This document shows positions 16,854-25,862 of a stretch of DNA of 64,000 bases, piece by piece. The notes under the pieces were generated by a model. It searched no databases, had not been told where the DNA came from, and saw only the letters and a program-made list of their open reading frames with translations. A program made the position numbers and the translations under genes. Within the stretch, counting starts at the first letter, position 1, and each line of letters begins with the position of its first letter. This stretch comes from an uncultured Tropicimonas sp. Lineage in GTDB: Bacteria > Pseudomonadota > Alphaproteobacteria > Rhodobacterales > Rhodobacteraceae. The DNA lies in the NCBI GenBank assembly GCA_947497945.1, contig CANMIP010000002.1:62001-126000 (forward strand), written 5' to 3'.

Positions 16854-17635
16854 TTATTCGGCCGCGACCGGTTCGAGCCCGGGCAAGGGCCGGATGGCGG
16901 CGACATGCATAAGTCCCTCCCGCCCGGTGAGAATTTCAGCCTCGATGTTGTAGATCCGGCCCAGCATCTCGCTGGTCATCATTTTCGAACAGGCATCGTC
17001 GGCCACCAGCCGCCCGTCCTTCAGAAACAGGATACGTTCGGCAAAGCGGGCGGCAAGCGAGAGGTCGTGCAACACGCAGACGTCGGTGATATTTCGTTCG
17101 CCAGCAAGCCTGCGGACAGTGTCGAGTACGAGCAGTTGCCGGTAGAGATCCAGCGCGCTGGTTGGTTCATCCAGCAGCATGACGCGCGGCTCGCGGAAGA
17201 GCACTTGCGCCAGACCGACAAGCTGTCTTTGCCCACCACCGAGCGTGTCCGTGCGGCGATCCGCCAGGTCGGCGATCGAATACCCCGCAAGGGCTTGATG
17301 TGCCGCTGCAAGATCGGCATCCCGGATACGCAGGCCGAGACGGTCGTGGCGACCGAGCAGGATTGCCTCAATCACAGTAAGCCCGGATGTTCCGATGCCA
17401 TCCTGAGGCAGATAGGCGATATCACGGTCCGGTTGGCCGTCGATGGTATCGAACCGCAACGCGCCCGCCGAAGGCTGAATGATCCCGGCCATAGCCCGGA
17501 TCAGCGTGGATTTGCCCGCGCCGTTGGGGCCAAGCAGGCCGATAACTTCGCCCGGGCGTAGCGTGAACGAGATGTCGGAAAGGATCTACGCCCCCCCCCA
17601 AACCGCACCGAAAGGTCTCGTGCTTCAAGGAGCAT
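16854..17635 (-). pseudogene. FecE/BtuD-type ABC ATPase, frameshifted near the N terminus
   Basis: ATG 17635 opens MLLEARDLSVRFGGG, the usual start of siderophore/haem/cobalamin ABC ATPases. The rest is in another frame: ILSDISFTLRPGE, Walker A GPNGAGKST, signature LGGGQRQLVGLAQ, Walker B VMLLDEPTSALD and the H-loop VLHDLS. The shift lies at about 17585-17590, next to a run of nine C at 17591-17599 on the plus strand. The total of 782 bases is not a multiple of three. A single inserted base after the AG at 17587-17586 would restore the frame. It could be a true mutation or an assembly error at the homopolymer. As written the ATPase is not made. Confidence 0.8.
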
Positions 17636-17638
17636 GGC

Positions 17639-18669
17639 TCACATTCTCCTTTTGCGAAGGATAAGGAAGAACAGGAACGGCACGGCACCCCGATCACGGC
17701 GGTGACAATGCCTAACGGGATGACCGCGCCGGGAGAGATCAGTTTGGCAACCACAGAGGAGCCGACCAGGAGGAAAGCGCCGGCGAAGGCAGAGAGCGGC
17801 ATCAGGAAACGCTGGTCCTCCCCGACGAAGCCGCGCGCAATATGCGGGGCGACAAGGCCGATGAAGCCGATCGTGCCGGTGAAAGCCACCGCGGAAGCCG
17901 TGAGCACCGACATCAGGATCAACATCCGCAACCGGATCGCCCCCACATTCAGCCCGAGGCTGATCGAAGCCGATCGACGGATGCATCGCAACAAGCTGGC
18001 GGTGGCCTTGGCCAACAAGCTCGCAAGGATCGCTTGGGCGGTTCTGCGTTACGGCCGGGAGTTCGACGCTCCAAGAGATACGGTTGCCGAAGCTATTTGA
18101 GGTCGGACAGCCGAACAGAGGTTCGCGAAGGAGAACAGCATGGGACGGATAAATTCCGCACCCAAAATCTGAGGGCGGAAAAGGCCCTTCGACGGCCTGT
18201 CCGAAAATGAGATCAGCGTGCGTGCGTATTTCCAACAAGGTCACGGCCCGCGAGCCGACAAGTAGACCGGATACAAATCAGCGATATCTGCAACCACGCC
18301 AAATCATCCCTTGCGAACAGCAGCCGGCACATACAATCCCGCCCCTGCGAGCCCAAGCGAGGCCCCAACGGTCAGCGCGGTCAGGGTCATTGGCAGGCGG
18401 ATGTCGACCACGATGGCATACATTGCCGTACCTGCGTATTGGTCGCGATGGGTGAGCACGTCCCAGACCTCCGCCAACCGGATCGAGGACGGACCGATGG
18501 CGACATCGACAAGAACGGCGAGCCCGAGCGCAGCAACCGCTACAAGCATGACAAGCGCACGCCGGCCCTGTGCCCCCCGGTAGAGATGGACGGTGTTGGC
18601 AGAAGTGAGTTCGGCGATGGGAACGTCCCGTATCGAAGGACCCGGTCCGGTGTAAGGACCGGGACGCAT
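17639..18669 (-). pseudogene. FecCD-family permease, split by an IS110 relic and carrying a 5-bp duplication
   Basis: The N-terminal part (18669 to about 18345) gives the first helices, for example RRALVMLVAVAALGL and DIRLPMTLTALTVGASLGLAGAGL. The C-terminal part (about 17975 to 17639) gives LGLNVGAIRLRMLI, GTIGFIGLVAPHIAR and LIPLG-like helices. Between them lies IS110-derived DNA and the central helices are missing. Near the 3' end the sequence GTGCC is tandemly repeated (minus strand, about 17677-17688). The duplication shifts the frame away from the natural ending FLFFLILRKRRM. Two independent lesions make this a genuine pseudogene. It belonged between the FecB-like binding protein and the ATPase. 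Confidence 0.82.
17981..18303 (+). mobile_element. IS110-family 3' remnant inside the FecCD permease gene
   Basis: The plus strand 17981-18100 encodes MHRNKLAVALANKLARIAWA followed by VLRYGREF and a TGA at 18100, the typical C terminus of IS110/IS1111 transposases. The following 200 bases hold no gene and resemble the 3' noncoding end of such an element. The right border falls somewhere in 18303-18345, where permease coding resumes. Only the tail of the element is present, so insertion was followed by deletion that also removed the middle of the permease. In the IS1111 subgroup this 3' end would carry the bridge RNA. Confidence 0.7.
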
Positions 18670-18673
18670 GGGA

Positions 18674-19786
18674 TTACTCGCTCTGACCGGTCATGAACGC
18701 GCCTTCGGCAGCGATTGGCAGGTAACGCTCGTAATACGCCCGGTGGGTTTCCGTCGGATCGACATCTTCGAATTCCTCTGGATACATCGCCTTGCCGAGA
18801 TACTGCAGCGCGGCGTAATCGTGCAAAGTGCATGCGCCGCCGTGATTAATGGCGTGCATTCGGGCATTCCTGACTGCATCGAGGGTGTTCCAGCCCAGAC
18901 GCTCCGAATAGGCATTCACCCGTTCACGCGCCTGTCCCTCGTCCACATCGAAGCCCATGATGACGGAGTCACCGGCGTCGACCCAGTAGGAGCCCGGGAA
19001 GAAGATCACTTCCGGGTTCTGGTCCAGCACGTATTCCGGCGAAAGCGGCGCGGAACGTTCGATCACATCCCCGGCGATATTGTGGCCACCGGCAAGAGCG
19101 ATCATGCCGCCCCACATGTAGCCGTCGGCAAATGAGCGGTCGTATTCCTGCGGACCCTTCTTGCCGAGTTCGACATGGACACGCACCGGTTCCCTGCCGC
19201 CGTCCAATGCCTTGGCAACCCGCGCCCGGAGATCCTCGACCGCGGCGATGTATTCGTCCGCAAGCTGATGCGCCCGCGCGTCCGCGCCCATCACGGCGCC
19301 GATGGCGCGCGTGGAGGCGACGTGCTTCTCCACCGTTTGGGCGTTGAAGTCGGTTACAACAATTGGAATGCCAGCCGCCTCCAGACGGTCTGCAACCTCG
19401 CCAAGCGCCTTGAACGTCGAGACCGGTAGGATGGCCACATCCGGGTTCAGCGAGATTACCTTCTCGAGGCTGAAGGCGTTGGACCGGGTGCGGCCAAAGT
19501 CTGCCAGCGCCTCGATCTGCGGGATGACTTCCGAATAGGCGTTCCATTGCGAATTGCGCCAGTCGTGCCAGGCGGCCTTGTTGATCCCGACGACACGGTC
19601 GAAAGCCCCTTCGCCGGAGATGACGAGGAAGTCCTCGAAGTAGAAACCGAGGACAACCCTCTGGGCCCGGCCTTCAAGCATGCGTTCGCGGCCGAGGACG
19701 TCGGTAACGGTAATTTCGGCCTCGGCCAAGGTCGGCGCAATGGCGCCGAGAGCGGCGATCAGTGCCACGGGCAAGATGCTCTTCAT
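18674..19786 (-). CDS. FecB/BtuF-type periplasmic substrate-binding protein
   Basis: 370 residues from ATG 19786 with GGAGAG six bases upstream. The N terminus MKSILPVALIAALGAIAPTL is a signal peptide (cleavage near AEA/EI). The mature protein has ITVTDVLGRE at its start, an NPDVAILPVST strand, a long central helix and QNPEVIFFPGSY, the two-lobed class III binding protein layout used for iron siderophores, haem or cobalamin. It is the first gene of the FecB-FecCD-FecE-type operon; its stop lies four bases before the permease start. It appears intact although permease and ATPase are broken, so it may be non-functional in transport or serve another permease. Confidence 0.88.
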   Translation of the reverse strand: MKSILPVALIAALGAIAPTLAEAEITVTDVLGRERMLEGRAQRVVLGFYFEDFLVISGEGAFDRVVGINKAAWHDWRNSQWNAYSEVIPQIEALADFGRTRSNAFSLEKVISLNPDVAILPVSTFKALGEVADRLEAAGIPIVVTDFNAQTVEKHVASTRAIGAVMGADARAHQLADEYIAAVEDLRARVAKALDGGREPVRVHVELGKKGPQEYDRSFADGYMWGGMIALAGGHNIAGDVIERSAPLSPEYVLDQNPEVIFFPGSYWVDAGDSVIMGFDVDEGQARERVNAYSERLGWNTLDAVRNARMHAINHGGACTLHDYAALQYLGKAMYPEEFEDVDPTETHRAYYERYLPIAAEGAFMTGQSE

Positions 19787-19868
19787 GATGTCTCTCCGTG
19801 AGATTCCGCATGCAGCTCCGGGGTTGGAGTGACTCACGCGGTGTTGGATTCCTGGGATGGGTTGGATT

Positions 19869-20297
19869 TCAGGAGAGAGTGGGCGGGCCGCGGGGGCGCT
19901 TCCAGTTGGGATTTGCCGTCGCGAGTATGCGATTGGACGTCTGGATCGACACCCGGGTCGCATGGTCAGCTGTTTCCAGCACAAACGCGAAGCTCGGATC
20001 AATCACCACCTGGCCGGCAAATGCAACAACACTCAGCGAACAATACTCTGCGCAATCTTCCGGTATGTCCTCCGTGGCGCTGCCTATACCAAGATCGGCA
20101 AGCGCGACGCGCCGGAAACCTCCTTCGGTGCAGACCATAATGGAGTTGCTGTCATCAAGCCCTGCAACCTGCACTGCTGAGGACGCGAGTGGCGCCAGCG
20201 GGGAAAGCAGGTTCGCAAGCAATACGAAGACGAGAAGGACCGGCGAAAAACGCCTGCCCGCACTCTTTCTGCTCTGGGCGATCCGATGCCGGATCAT
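19869..20297 (-). CDS. DUF2946-like small membrane/exported protein
   Basis: 142 residues from ATG 20297 (MIRHRIAQSRKSAG), chosen because GGGGA stands just before it; an in-frame ATG at 20357 would add 20 residues. One hydrophobic segment (FSPVLLVFVLLANLLSPLAP) is followed by MVCTEGGFRRVAL, two cysteines in EDCAEYC and the ending RGPPTLS. The CT-G-R then C-x-x-C pattern and the RGPP tail are typical of DUF2946 proteins, often found near copper or TonB-linked metal genes. It precedes the FecB-like gene on the same strand and may belong to the same metal-uptake locus. Molecular function is unknown. Confidence 0.65.
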   Translation of the reverse strand: MIRHRIAQSRKSAGRRFSPVLLVFVLLANLLSPLAPLASSAVQVAGLDDSNSIMVCTEGGFRRVALADLGIGSATEDIPEDCAEYCSLSVVAFAGQVVIDPSFAFVLETADHATRVSIQTSNRILATANPNWKRPRGPPTLS

Positions 20298-20552
20298 CCC
20301 GTCCCCACTCTGATTCTTCCACGATTCAGGCGTTTTAGGGTGCAAGAAGAAACCCATTAGGACTTTTGAATGTGACGGGGGGTTCTGGAAGCCAATCTCG
20401 TCAGGCCTTTTCAGCGGGCCCCGCGACGGTTTTCAGCAACACTGAGTCATCCTCCCTGACCCCGGCAAGGACATCGTGGTCGCCGGGGCGAATTCCTTGG
20501 CGATCGATAATGCAGGGGCATCCGGCCGATGACCCTCAACAGCCCGGGTTGA

Positions 20553-21468
20553 TCAGTCCGAGCTGTCGGAAATCCAGGGTGGGTTCCTGCCGATCTTGTC
20601 GAGCAGGAAGTCGATGAATACCCGCACCTTCGTCGTGAGCACGTTCGACTTCGGATAGACCAGCCAGAGAACGGATTGATCATCCACCTCGTAGTCCGGC
20701 AGGACCCGGACAAGCGAGCCGTCGGCGATCTCGCGGTAAACCGACCAGAGCGAGTTCATGGAGATGCCCGCGCCGGCAAGCGTCGTCACCTTCTGGCTCA
20801 GCCCGTCATCCAACGCCAACCGCCGCCAGGCGTGGCGCGGATCGAAGAGCGCCTTTTCGCCATTGCGCCCGACCAGCGGCCGCGGCGCGAGTCCCATGAA
20901 GCCGACCACCCGATGGCGGGAGAGGTCATCCGGGGTCTGCGGCATTCCGGATTTCTCCAGAAAGGCCGGAGAGGCGCAGAAAATACGTGTGTCGTCAGCC
21001 AGCTTACGCCCCTTGAGGCTGGTATCCTCCAGCACGGAACTGCGCAGCGCAAGATCGAAGCTGCCGTTGATCAGGTCGAACCGTGTATCGGAGAGGCGCA
21101 GGTCGAGGTCGATGCCCGGGTGATCGTCGACGAATTCCGGCAGGATCGGCGCGATGAAGAGCTGGGCGAATGTACTGGGCGCGGCGAAGCGCAGCGTGTC
21201 CTTGGCTTCGGCCTTGCCCTTGCCGAGCACTGCGAAGGCGGCCTCCTCCTGGGCGAGGATCTCGCGCGCATAGGGCAGGAACTCCGCGCCTTCGAGGGAG
21301 AGCGAGACCTTCCGTGTGGAGCGCTTGAGCAGGTCGGCTCCCACCAGCCTTTCCAGCTTGGCCAGACGCGCGCTTGCCGCTGCCGGAACCATGCCAAGCT
21401 CCCGCCCGGCCGCCGAAATGTTGCTTTTCCGCGGCCAGCACGAAGAGGCGGACGCTGACGGTATCCAT
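20553..21468 (-). pseudogene. LysR-family regulator with a frameshift inside the helix-turn-helix
   Basis: ATG 21468 gives MDTVSVRLFVLAAEK, the normal LysR start. After that codon the continuing homology (NISAAGRELGMVPAAASARL) is in another frame. The shift sits at about 21423-21426 and needs two extra bases (one more residue, for example Gly) or one fewer. The rest is a complete LysR effector domain to residue about 305. The long upstream frame starting MREKKRANP has no family support. As written no normal DNA-binding domain is made. It is divergent from a truncated radical SAM gene, its probable former target. Sequencing error is possible. Confidence 0.78.
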
Positions 21469-21604
21469 CGAATTACATCCCGCATGTGAATTCTGAGATC
21501 AGGATTGGCCCGTTTTTTTTCGCGCATAACAATGGCTATTCTCTTCGCAAGTGTCTGGACCGCCCGCGGGGTGGCGTCCGGCAGAAGAGAATGGGCCAGA
21601 GAAA

Positions 21605-22063
21605 ATGAGCTACGAAGGCAAGATCTACCGCCCCTGGATGGAGGCGGACAGCGAGTTGATCCAGGTGACGCTGGGCTGTTCGGTCAATACCTGCACCTCC
21701 TGCAGCATGTTCCGGGACAAGTCGTTCCGCCGCAAGCCGTTGGAGGAGATCTTCGCGGATATCGACATGCTGCGCCGGTATCGCGGGCGTGTGGAGTCGA
21801 TTTTCCTGATCGACGGCAATGTCATGGTGCTGAAGACCGAACTCCTGCTGAAGGTGATCGCCAGGATCAGGGAGACCTTCCCGGAGCTGAAGAACCTCGC
21901 CATGTATTCCGGCCTCAACGATCTGCGCCGCAAGTCGGTGGAGGAACTTAAGCAGATCTGCCGCATACGGCGTTGTTTTAGAGCCAGCTTTGCGATCAAT
22001 TTCAACGAGCCAGCAAGGATGTGGTTTCGAAGACGGCCGAACCGTCTCAATACCAATACATGA
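21605..22063 (+). pseudogene. Truncated radical SAM protein (N-terminal part only)
   Basis: From ATG 21605, MSYEGKIYRPWMEADSELIQ leads to the iron-sulfur motif GCSVNTCTSCSMF (CX4CX2C), then RRKPLEEIFADIDML, and homology continues to LKQICR at about 21962. This is the start of a radical SAM family whose members are roughly twice as long or more. Beyond 21962 the frame reads an unrelated 33-residue basic tail and stops at 22063. The junction marks a deletion or insertion breakpoint. It is divergent from the broken LysR gene. Without the remainder of the barrel the protein should be inactive. Confidence 0.75.
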
Positions 22064-22629
22064 GACAGTTAGCGGCCCAGCCAGGCAAGGATTGACCTCC
22101 TGGTTGAAAAAGGCCTTTGCTGTCGCCTTGCCGAGGGCGATCATCACGCGATTTCCGGACTGGTGACGCCTGTCGCCTGTATCGTGTTTCAGGGATTGCA
22201 CCTGCCCGATTTTGCCGATCACTGAAGGCATGCCGACATGGGATCCTCTGCGACGCGCGATTGCCCTGGTTTCCTCCCGGATGGAGACCATCGGAGCAAC
22301 GCGGAGCGATACTTGGCCGGACGCTGATCACACGGGCTGCAACCGTGCCGGAAGCTGGGCGTCGGGTGGCGTGGCACTTGGATGTCCGAAGAGTGAAGAT
22401 TTCGGGCGGAGCAGTTCGGTCAGGACAACGGTCTGGAACTTGACCGCATTGCGCCGGACATCAGAAACAGAATTGATGCCAGCAATCTGGAGAATTCCTG
22501 CGGATCAATCGTCGATCAACGACGCCGGGCCGGGCCTTCAGCGCCTTCGCAGCGGCGTCCTGCGCTCGGCGGACGGGGAGGCGCTTGCCCCGGAGATGCA
22601 TCTGGTGCTGCGATGGGCGTGAACCTCCG
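22064..22629. other. Unassigned stretch downstream of the truncated radical SAM gene
   Basis: No recognisable gene. Minus-strand 22291 to about 21970 has an uninterrupted frame of protein-like composition, and plus-strand 22460-22622 ends in an open frame closing at TGA 22622. Neither matches a family I know or has a ribosome site. This DNA probably replaced the 3' half of the radical SAM gene. No terminal inverted repeats were found. Confidence 0.4.
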
Positions 22630-23343
22630 TCACGCGAACCGAACTCTGCGGACACCATCATCGAAGGGCACATGCCGTCGGCGAAATGTCGACCCCGGAA
22701 CCAGTTCCGGCCGGCCAATCCGGTCCATTCGGAAATGCCGAAAACCCTCGCGCGACGGATCCCAGGCGACGAGGTACCAGAGCGGCGGCAGGATCAGCAT
22801 GGCTTGCGGCTCGACGTGCCGCCTGCTCTGCGTCCCCTTCGCGTCACGGTAGTCGAACCGAAGGTGAAGCCGTTGCAGAAAGGCCGGCTCGAAGACCGGC
22901 AACAGCGCCGGGTCCATTTCGCCCATATCGGAGATGTCGACCTGCGGGGCCAGCGGTCCGACATAGAGGCAGTCCAGGAACTGGCGCAGGTCGCGGATCT
23001 TGTCGGATGGCAGGGCTTTCTCGATCTTGGCGAGCCCCGAATCCGCCAGACTGGAGAAGGGGAGATTCCCGGCCGCGCGCATGCTGGCAACACTGATGAG
23101 CAGCGCAAAGACCTCGGAGACCGACAGGCGGGCCGTGGTCTGAACGGAATGCGGGTCCAGGGACAGCCCGCCGCCTCGCCCCGGTTCGGCATCGATGACA
23201 AAGCCCTCGTCCCGCAGCGCGGCGATGTCCCGCAAGACAGTCCGCCGCGATGCGCCAACCTGAATGGCCAGTTCCGCGACCGTGGAGGTCCCGGCGCGGC
23301 GCAGGCTGCGCACGATCTCGTCTTGTCGAAGGCGTGAGTTCAT
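22630..23343 (-). CDS. YafY-type HTH/WYL-domain transcriptional regulator
   Basis: 237 residues from ATG 23343 (MNSRLRQDEIVRSLRRAG). The N-terminal DeoR-like helix-turn-helix reads TSTVAELAIQVGASRRTVLRDIAAL. It is followed by a WYL domain whose signature is visible as PPLWYLVAWDPSREGFRHFRMDRIG. Proteins of this kind are ligand-responsive repressors or activators of neighbouring genes. It is divergent from the epoxide-hydrolase-like gene at 23428 with a perfect palindrome between them, so autoregulation and control of that gene are likely. The open frame upstream of 23343 is not used. Confidence 0.92.
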   Translation of the reverse strand: MNSRLRQDEIVRSLRRAGTSTVAELAIQVGASRRTVLRDIAALRDEGFVIDAEPGRGGGLSLDPHSVQTTARLSVSEVFALLISVASMRAAGNLPFSSLADSGLAKIEKALPSDKIRDLRQFLDCLYVGPLAPQVDISDMGEMDPALLPVFEPAFLQRLHLRFDYRDAKGTQSRRHVEPQAMLILPPLWYLVAWDPSREGFRHFRMDRIGRPELVPGSTFRRRHVPFDDGVRRVRFA

Positions 23344-23360
23344 TCCCGCAAGCTCCCCAC

Positions 23361-23385
23361 AATGGTGCCAGTTTTTGGCACCATT
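23361..23385. promoter_or_regulatory. Palindromic operator of the WYL regulator / epoxide hydrolase pair
   Basis: Arms AATGGTGCCA (23361-23370) and TGGCACCATT (23376-23385) are perfect reverse complements around GTTTT. It stands 18 bases before the regulator's start and 43 bases before the hydrolase start, covering both divergent promoters. The neighbouring YafY-type protein is the natural candidate to bind it (inference). Confidence 0.8.
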
Positions 23386-23427
23386 GGATCTTAGGCAGGT
23401 CTTGTCGAACGCAACAAGGAGACAATC

Positions 23428-24372
23428 ATGCTTGATTCTGCCGAAATCCAGACGCCCAGGCTCATATCCGTGAACGGGGTGCAGCTCGAAGTCTTCGAGG
23501 CCGGCCGGGAGAACGCCGGAAACCCGATCATTCTTTGCCATGGCTGGCCGGAACATGCCTTTTCCTGGCGTCACCAGATGCCAGCCCTGGCAGCGGCCGG
23601 CTACCATGTGATCGTTCCGAACCAACGGGGCCATGGCAACTCATCGCGTCCCGGCGAGGTCACGGAATACGACATCGAACATCTGGCCGGCGACCTTGTC
23701 GCGCTCCTCGATCACTATGGGTATGAAGAGGCCGTCCTTGTTGGCCATGACTGGGGAGCGAATGTCGTCTGGAGCACCGCCCTGCTGCATCCGAAGCGGG
23801 TCAAGAAGGTGATCAACCTCGCCCTGCCCTATCAGCAGCGCACGGAAATCCCCTGGATCGCGTTCATGGAGGCGGTCTTCGGCGATGACAATTACTTCGT
23901 TCACTTCAACCGTCAGCCAGGCGTTGCGGATGCCGTGTTGAACGAGAATTCCGCGCGGTTCCTTCGCAACCTGTTCCGCAAGAACCTCCCCCAGGTCCCG
24001 CCAGAGCCGGGCATGATGATGATCAACCTTGCACAGGCGGAAACGCCGTCTGGCGACCCCGTGATGACGGAGGCCGAACTTGCCGTGTTCGTGTCCGCCT
24101 TCGAGACATCCGGCTTCACCGGCAGCATCAACTGGTACAGGAACCTCGATCGCAACTGGCAAATCCTCGCGGATGTGGACCCGATCATCCGAAAGCCGGC
24201 ATTGATGATCTATGGCGACCGGGACGTGATACCGAAATCCGCGAGTCTCGCGGAATTCGTGCCCGATCTGGACGTGGTCAGCCTCGATTGCGGTCACTGG
24301 ATTCAACAGGAGATGCCCGAGGAAACCAACCGTGCGATCCTGAACTGGCTGGCCGGTCAAGGCCGAGGATAG
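23428..24372 (+). CDS. Alpha/beta hydrolase, soluble epoxide hydrolase-like
   Basis: 314 residues. HGWPE (39-43) provides the oxyanion region, nucleophile Asp108 lies in GHDWGAN, NWYRN supplies a cap-domain tyrosine, GDRD the acid and CGHW the catalytic histidine. This set is the epoxide-hydrolase subset of the fold, which opens epoxides to diols through an aspartyl ester. AAGGAG precedes ATG 23428. There is no signal peptide, so it is cytoplasmic. It is probably controlled through the palindrome at 23361-23385 by the divergent WYL regulator. Haloalkane dehalogenase activity is less likely given the tyrosine. Confidence 0.9.
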   Translation: MLDSAEIQTPRLISVNGVQLEVFEAGRENAGNPIILCHGWPEHAFSWRHQMPALAAAGYHVIVPNQRGHGNSSRPGEVTEYDIEHLAGDLVALLDHYGYEEAVLVGHDWGANVVWSTALLHPKRVKKVINLALPYQQRTEIPWIAFMEAVFGDDNYFVHFNRQPGVADAVLNENSARFLRNLFRKNLPQVPPEPGMMMINLAQAETPSGDPVMTEAELAVFVSAFETSGFTGSINWYRNLDRNWQILADVDPIIRKPALMIYGDRDVIPKSASLAEFVPDLDVVSLDCGHWIQQEMPEETNRAILNWLAGQGRG

Positions 24373-24503
24373 GCTTTGACCGGCGCCACCGGATGCCCCC
24401 TGCCCCAACCTGTCTGGCGAGGTGGACCACAGGCGCATTGCAATCGCGACCGGCCTCCGAGCGGAGCCCGTGGCCGTTTCCCCATCCGGGCTCCGAAACG
24501 GGC

Positions 24504-25862
24504 TTACAGGCCGTGGGACGCGCAGTTTTCGATCCGCAGCCAGAGATCCTGTTGGCTCAGATTGGCGTAGTCCAGATCCATCGCCCGGAGCCAGGGACCG
24601 AGGCGGCGCAAGAACTCCCCGCCATGGCTCTGGACCGGGCGATAGCGGGGCGACCATGCACCGGCAGACCAGTCGTCCAAGGGCCGTTCGGCGGAGATAT
24701 GCGACCCGAGGCTGGAATTGACGACCGTGCATTTCCCGACGGCCTCAAGGCAGCGGCGGCTTATCCGGCCCACTGGCCTGTCGAGGCGGTTCACGTCACC
24801 GAGGCGACACGCGTAGCCCGCCTCTTTCGGCAGGGAATAGGGCGTCGCGCGAACGCCTTCGAACCATTGGCGGCCACGAAAGTTCTTCCCCGCGCGTCCA
24901 GCCTCCCCGGAGTCATGGGTGAATCGGCATCGGTCGATGACAAACCCGTAGGGCATCCAGAGATTGGTGCTTGGCGCCAGGGCCCAGCTCTCGGCGCCAC
25001 GAGAGCCGCGCGAGAGGATTTCGCATTGGTCAAAGAAACCGATGGCCCCGCCAAAGATGAAATCGACATCGCCGGCAATCCGGCACGCGGACAGGAAGCT
25101 GCGCCCGATCCCCTCCGCGGGGGCCTGCAGGTAGAGCGTATCCTGGAAGCTTTCGAAGCGCAGGTCATGCAACCGGACGCGATCCGCTCCGGCGACATGG
25201 CATGCAACGGCCTGGTGCTGGCCGTGAGCGTAGCGGCCATACATGTCGGGCTCGGCGCCGGAGGGCGCGGCCGCGCTCCGGTCGCAGGCGCAATCATTCC
25301 GGATCGTCATGCCGGTGACGACCGTGTCGTCGCGCTCGATCCGCAGACCCGCGCTATTGCCGGTCGTGATCCGTTCCCGCGCCGCCACCCGGGCAAATCG
25401 CGCCCGGATTGCTGGGACGGAACCGACGAACACCGCTGCGAAGCGGTCTTCATATTCCCGGCCCGGCATCTGCGCATCGATCCTGGCGGCCAGTGTTACC
25501 TCACCCGGGCCGGCGCCCAGCAGCGTCAGCGGCGGCCCTTCGGCGGGAAGAAAAACCGGGCCCTCATAGAAGCCGGGCGCAACCCGGATCAGCCGCCGCC
25601 CATCCGCGCGAGCGCTGGCGCCGTCGCGAATGGCCTGATCGATGGCGGCCTGCAGCGCCCGGAAGCGGCGCGGCGGTTCCAGCGGGGCCTCGCTGTCGAC
25701 GATGTAATCTGCGCGTCCAGAGACAAGGCTAACAGGCGCCGGGTTCCAGGGTTCGGCCAGCGCGCGTCCCCCCGGTCCGGCCCCGGACAGCACGACAGCG
25801 CGCGCGCAATCCGACCGCGGGAGCCGATCGGCATCCGGCGGCCAGTCCGGAAAGTGGCTCAT
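24504..25862 (-). CDS. Pectinesterase (carbohydrate esterase family 8)
   Basis: 452 residues from ATG 25862, which overlaps the GH105 stop (ATGA). The right-handed beta-helix family shows VAPGFYEGPVFLP at the start of the domain, the acid/base motif QDTLY (240-244) and the nucleophile motif GDVDFIFGG (264-272), followed by a C-terminal WS-x-x-YRPVQ-type region. It removes methyl esters from pectin or oligogalacturonides. No signal peptide is visible, so it may act on imported methylated oligomers in the cytoplasm. A longer upstream open frame to 26372 is only a shadow of GH105. It forms an operon with GH105 and a GH28 tail. Confidence 0.9.
   Translation of the reverse strand: MSHFPDWPPDADRLPRSDCARAVVLSGAGPGGRALAEPWNPAPVSLVSGRADYIVDSEAPLEPPRRFRALQAAIDQAIRDGASARADGRRLIRVAPGFYEGPVFLPAEGPPLTLLGAGPGEVTLAARIDAQMPGREYEDRFAAVFVGSVPAIRARFARVAARERITTGNSAGLRIERDDTVVTGMTIRNDCACDRSAAAPSGAEPDMYGRYAHGQHQAVACHVAGADRVRLHDLRFESFQDTLYLQAPAEGIGRSFLSACRIAGDVDFIFGGAIGFFDQCEILSRGSRGAESWALAPSTNLWMPYGFVIDRCRFTHDSGEAGRAGKNFRGRQWFEGVRATPYSLPKEAGYACRLGDVNRLDRPVGRISRRCLEAVGKCTVVNSSLGSHISAERPLDDWSAGAWSPRYRPVQSHGGEFLRRLGPWLRAMDLDYANLSQQDLWLRIENCASHGL

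Noticed and set aside
15665-16906. A 413-codon minus-strand frame covering the helical protein and upstream DNA
   Set aside because: The N-terminal 180 codons are out-of-frame readings of the DUF1636-like gene and the palindrome. The signal peptide and ribosome site place the start at 16369.
20366-20552. Possible 3' end of a small minus-strand gene reading GIRPGDHDVLAGVREDD
   Set aside because: Only about 33 codons without start, ribosome site or family match; too short to support.
21975-21990. GTTTTAGAGC, reminiscent of type II CRISPR repeat/tracrRNA sequence
   Set aside because: A single short match with no repeat array, no cas genes and no anti-repeat; chance similarity at a breakpoint.
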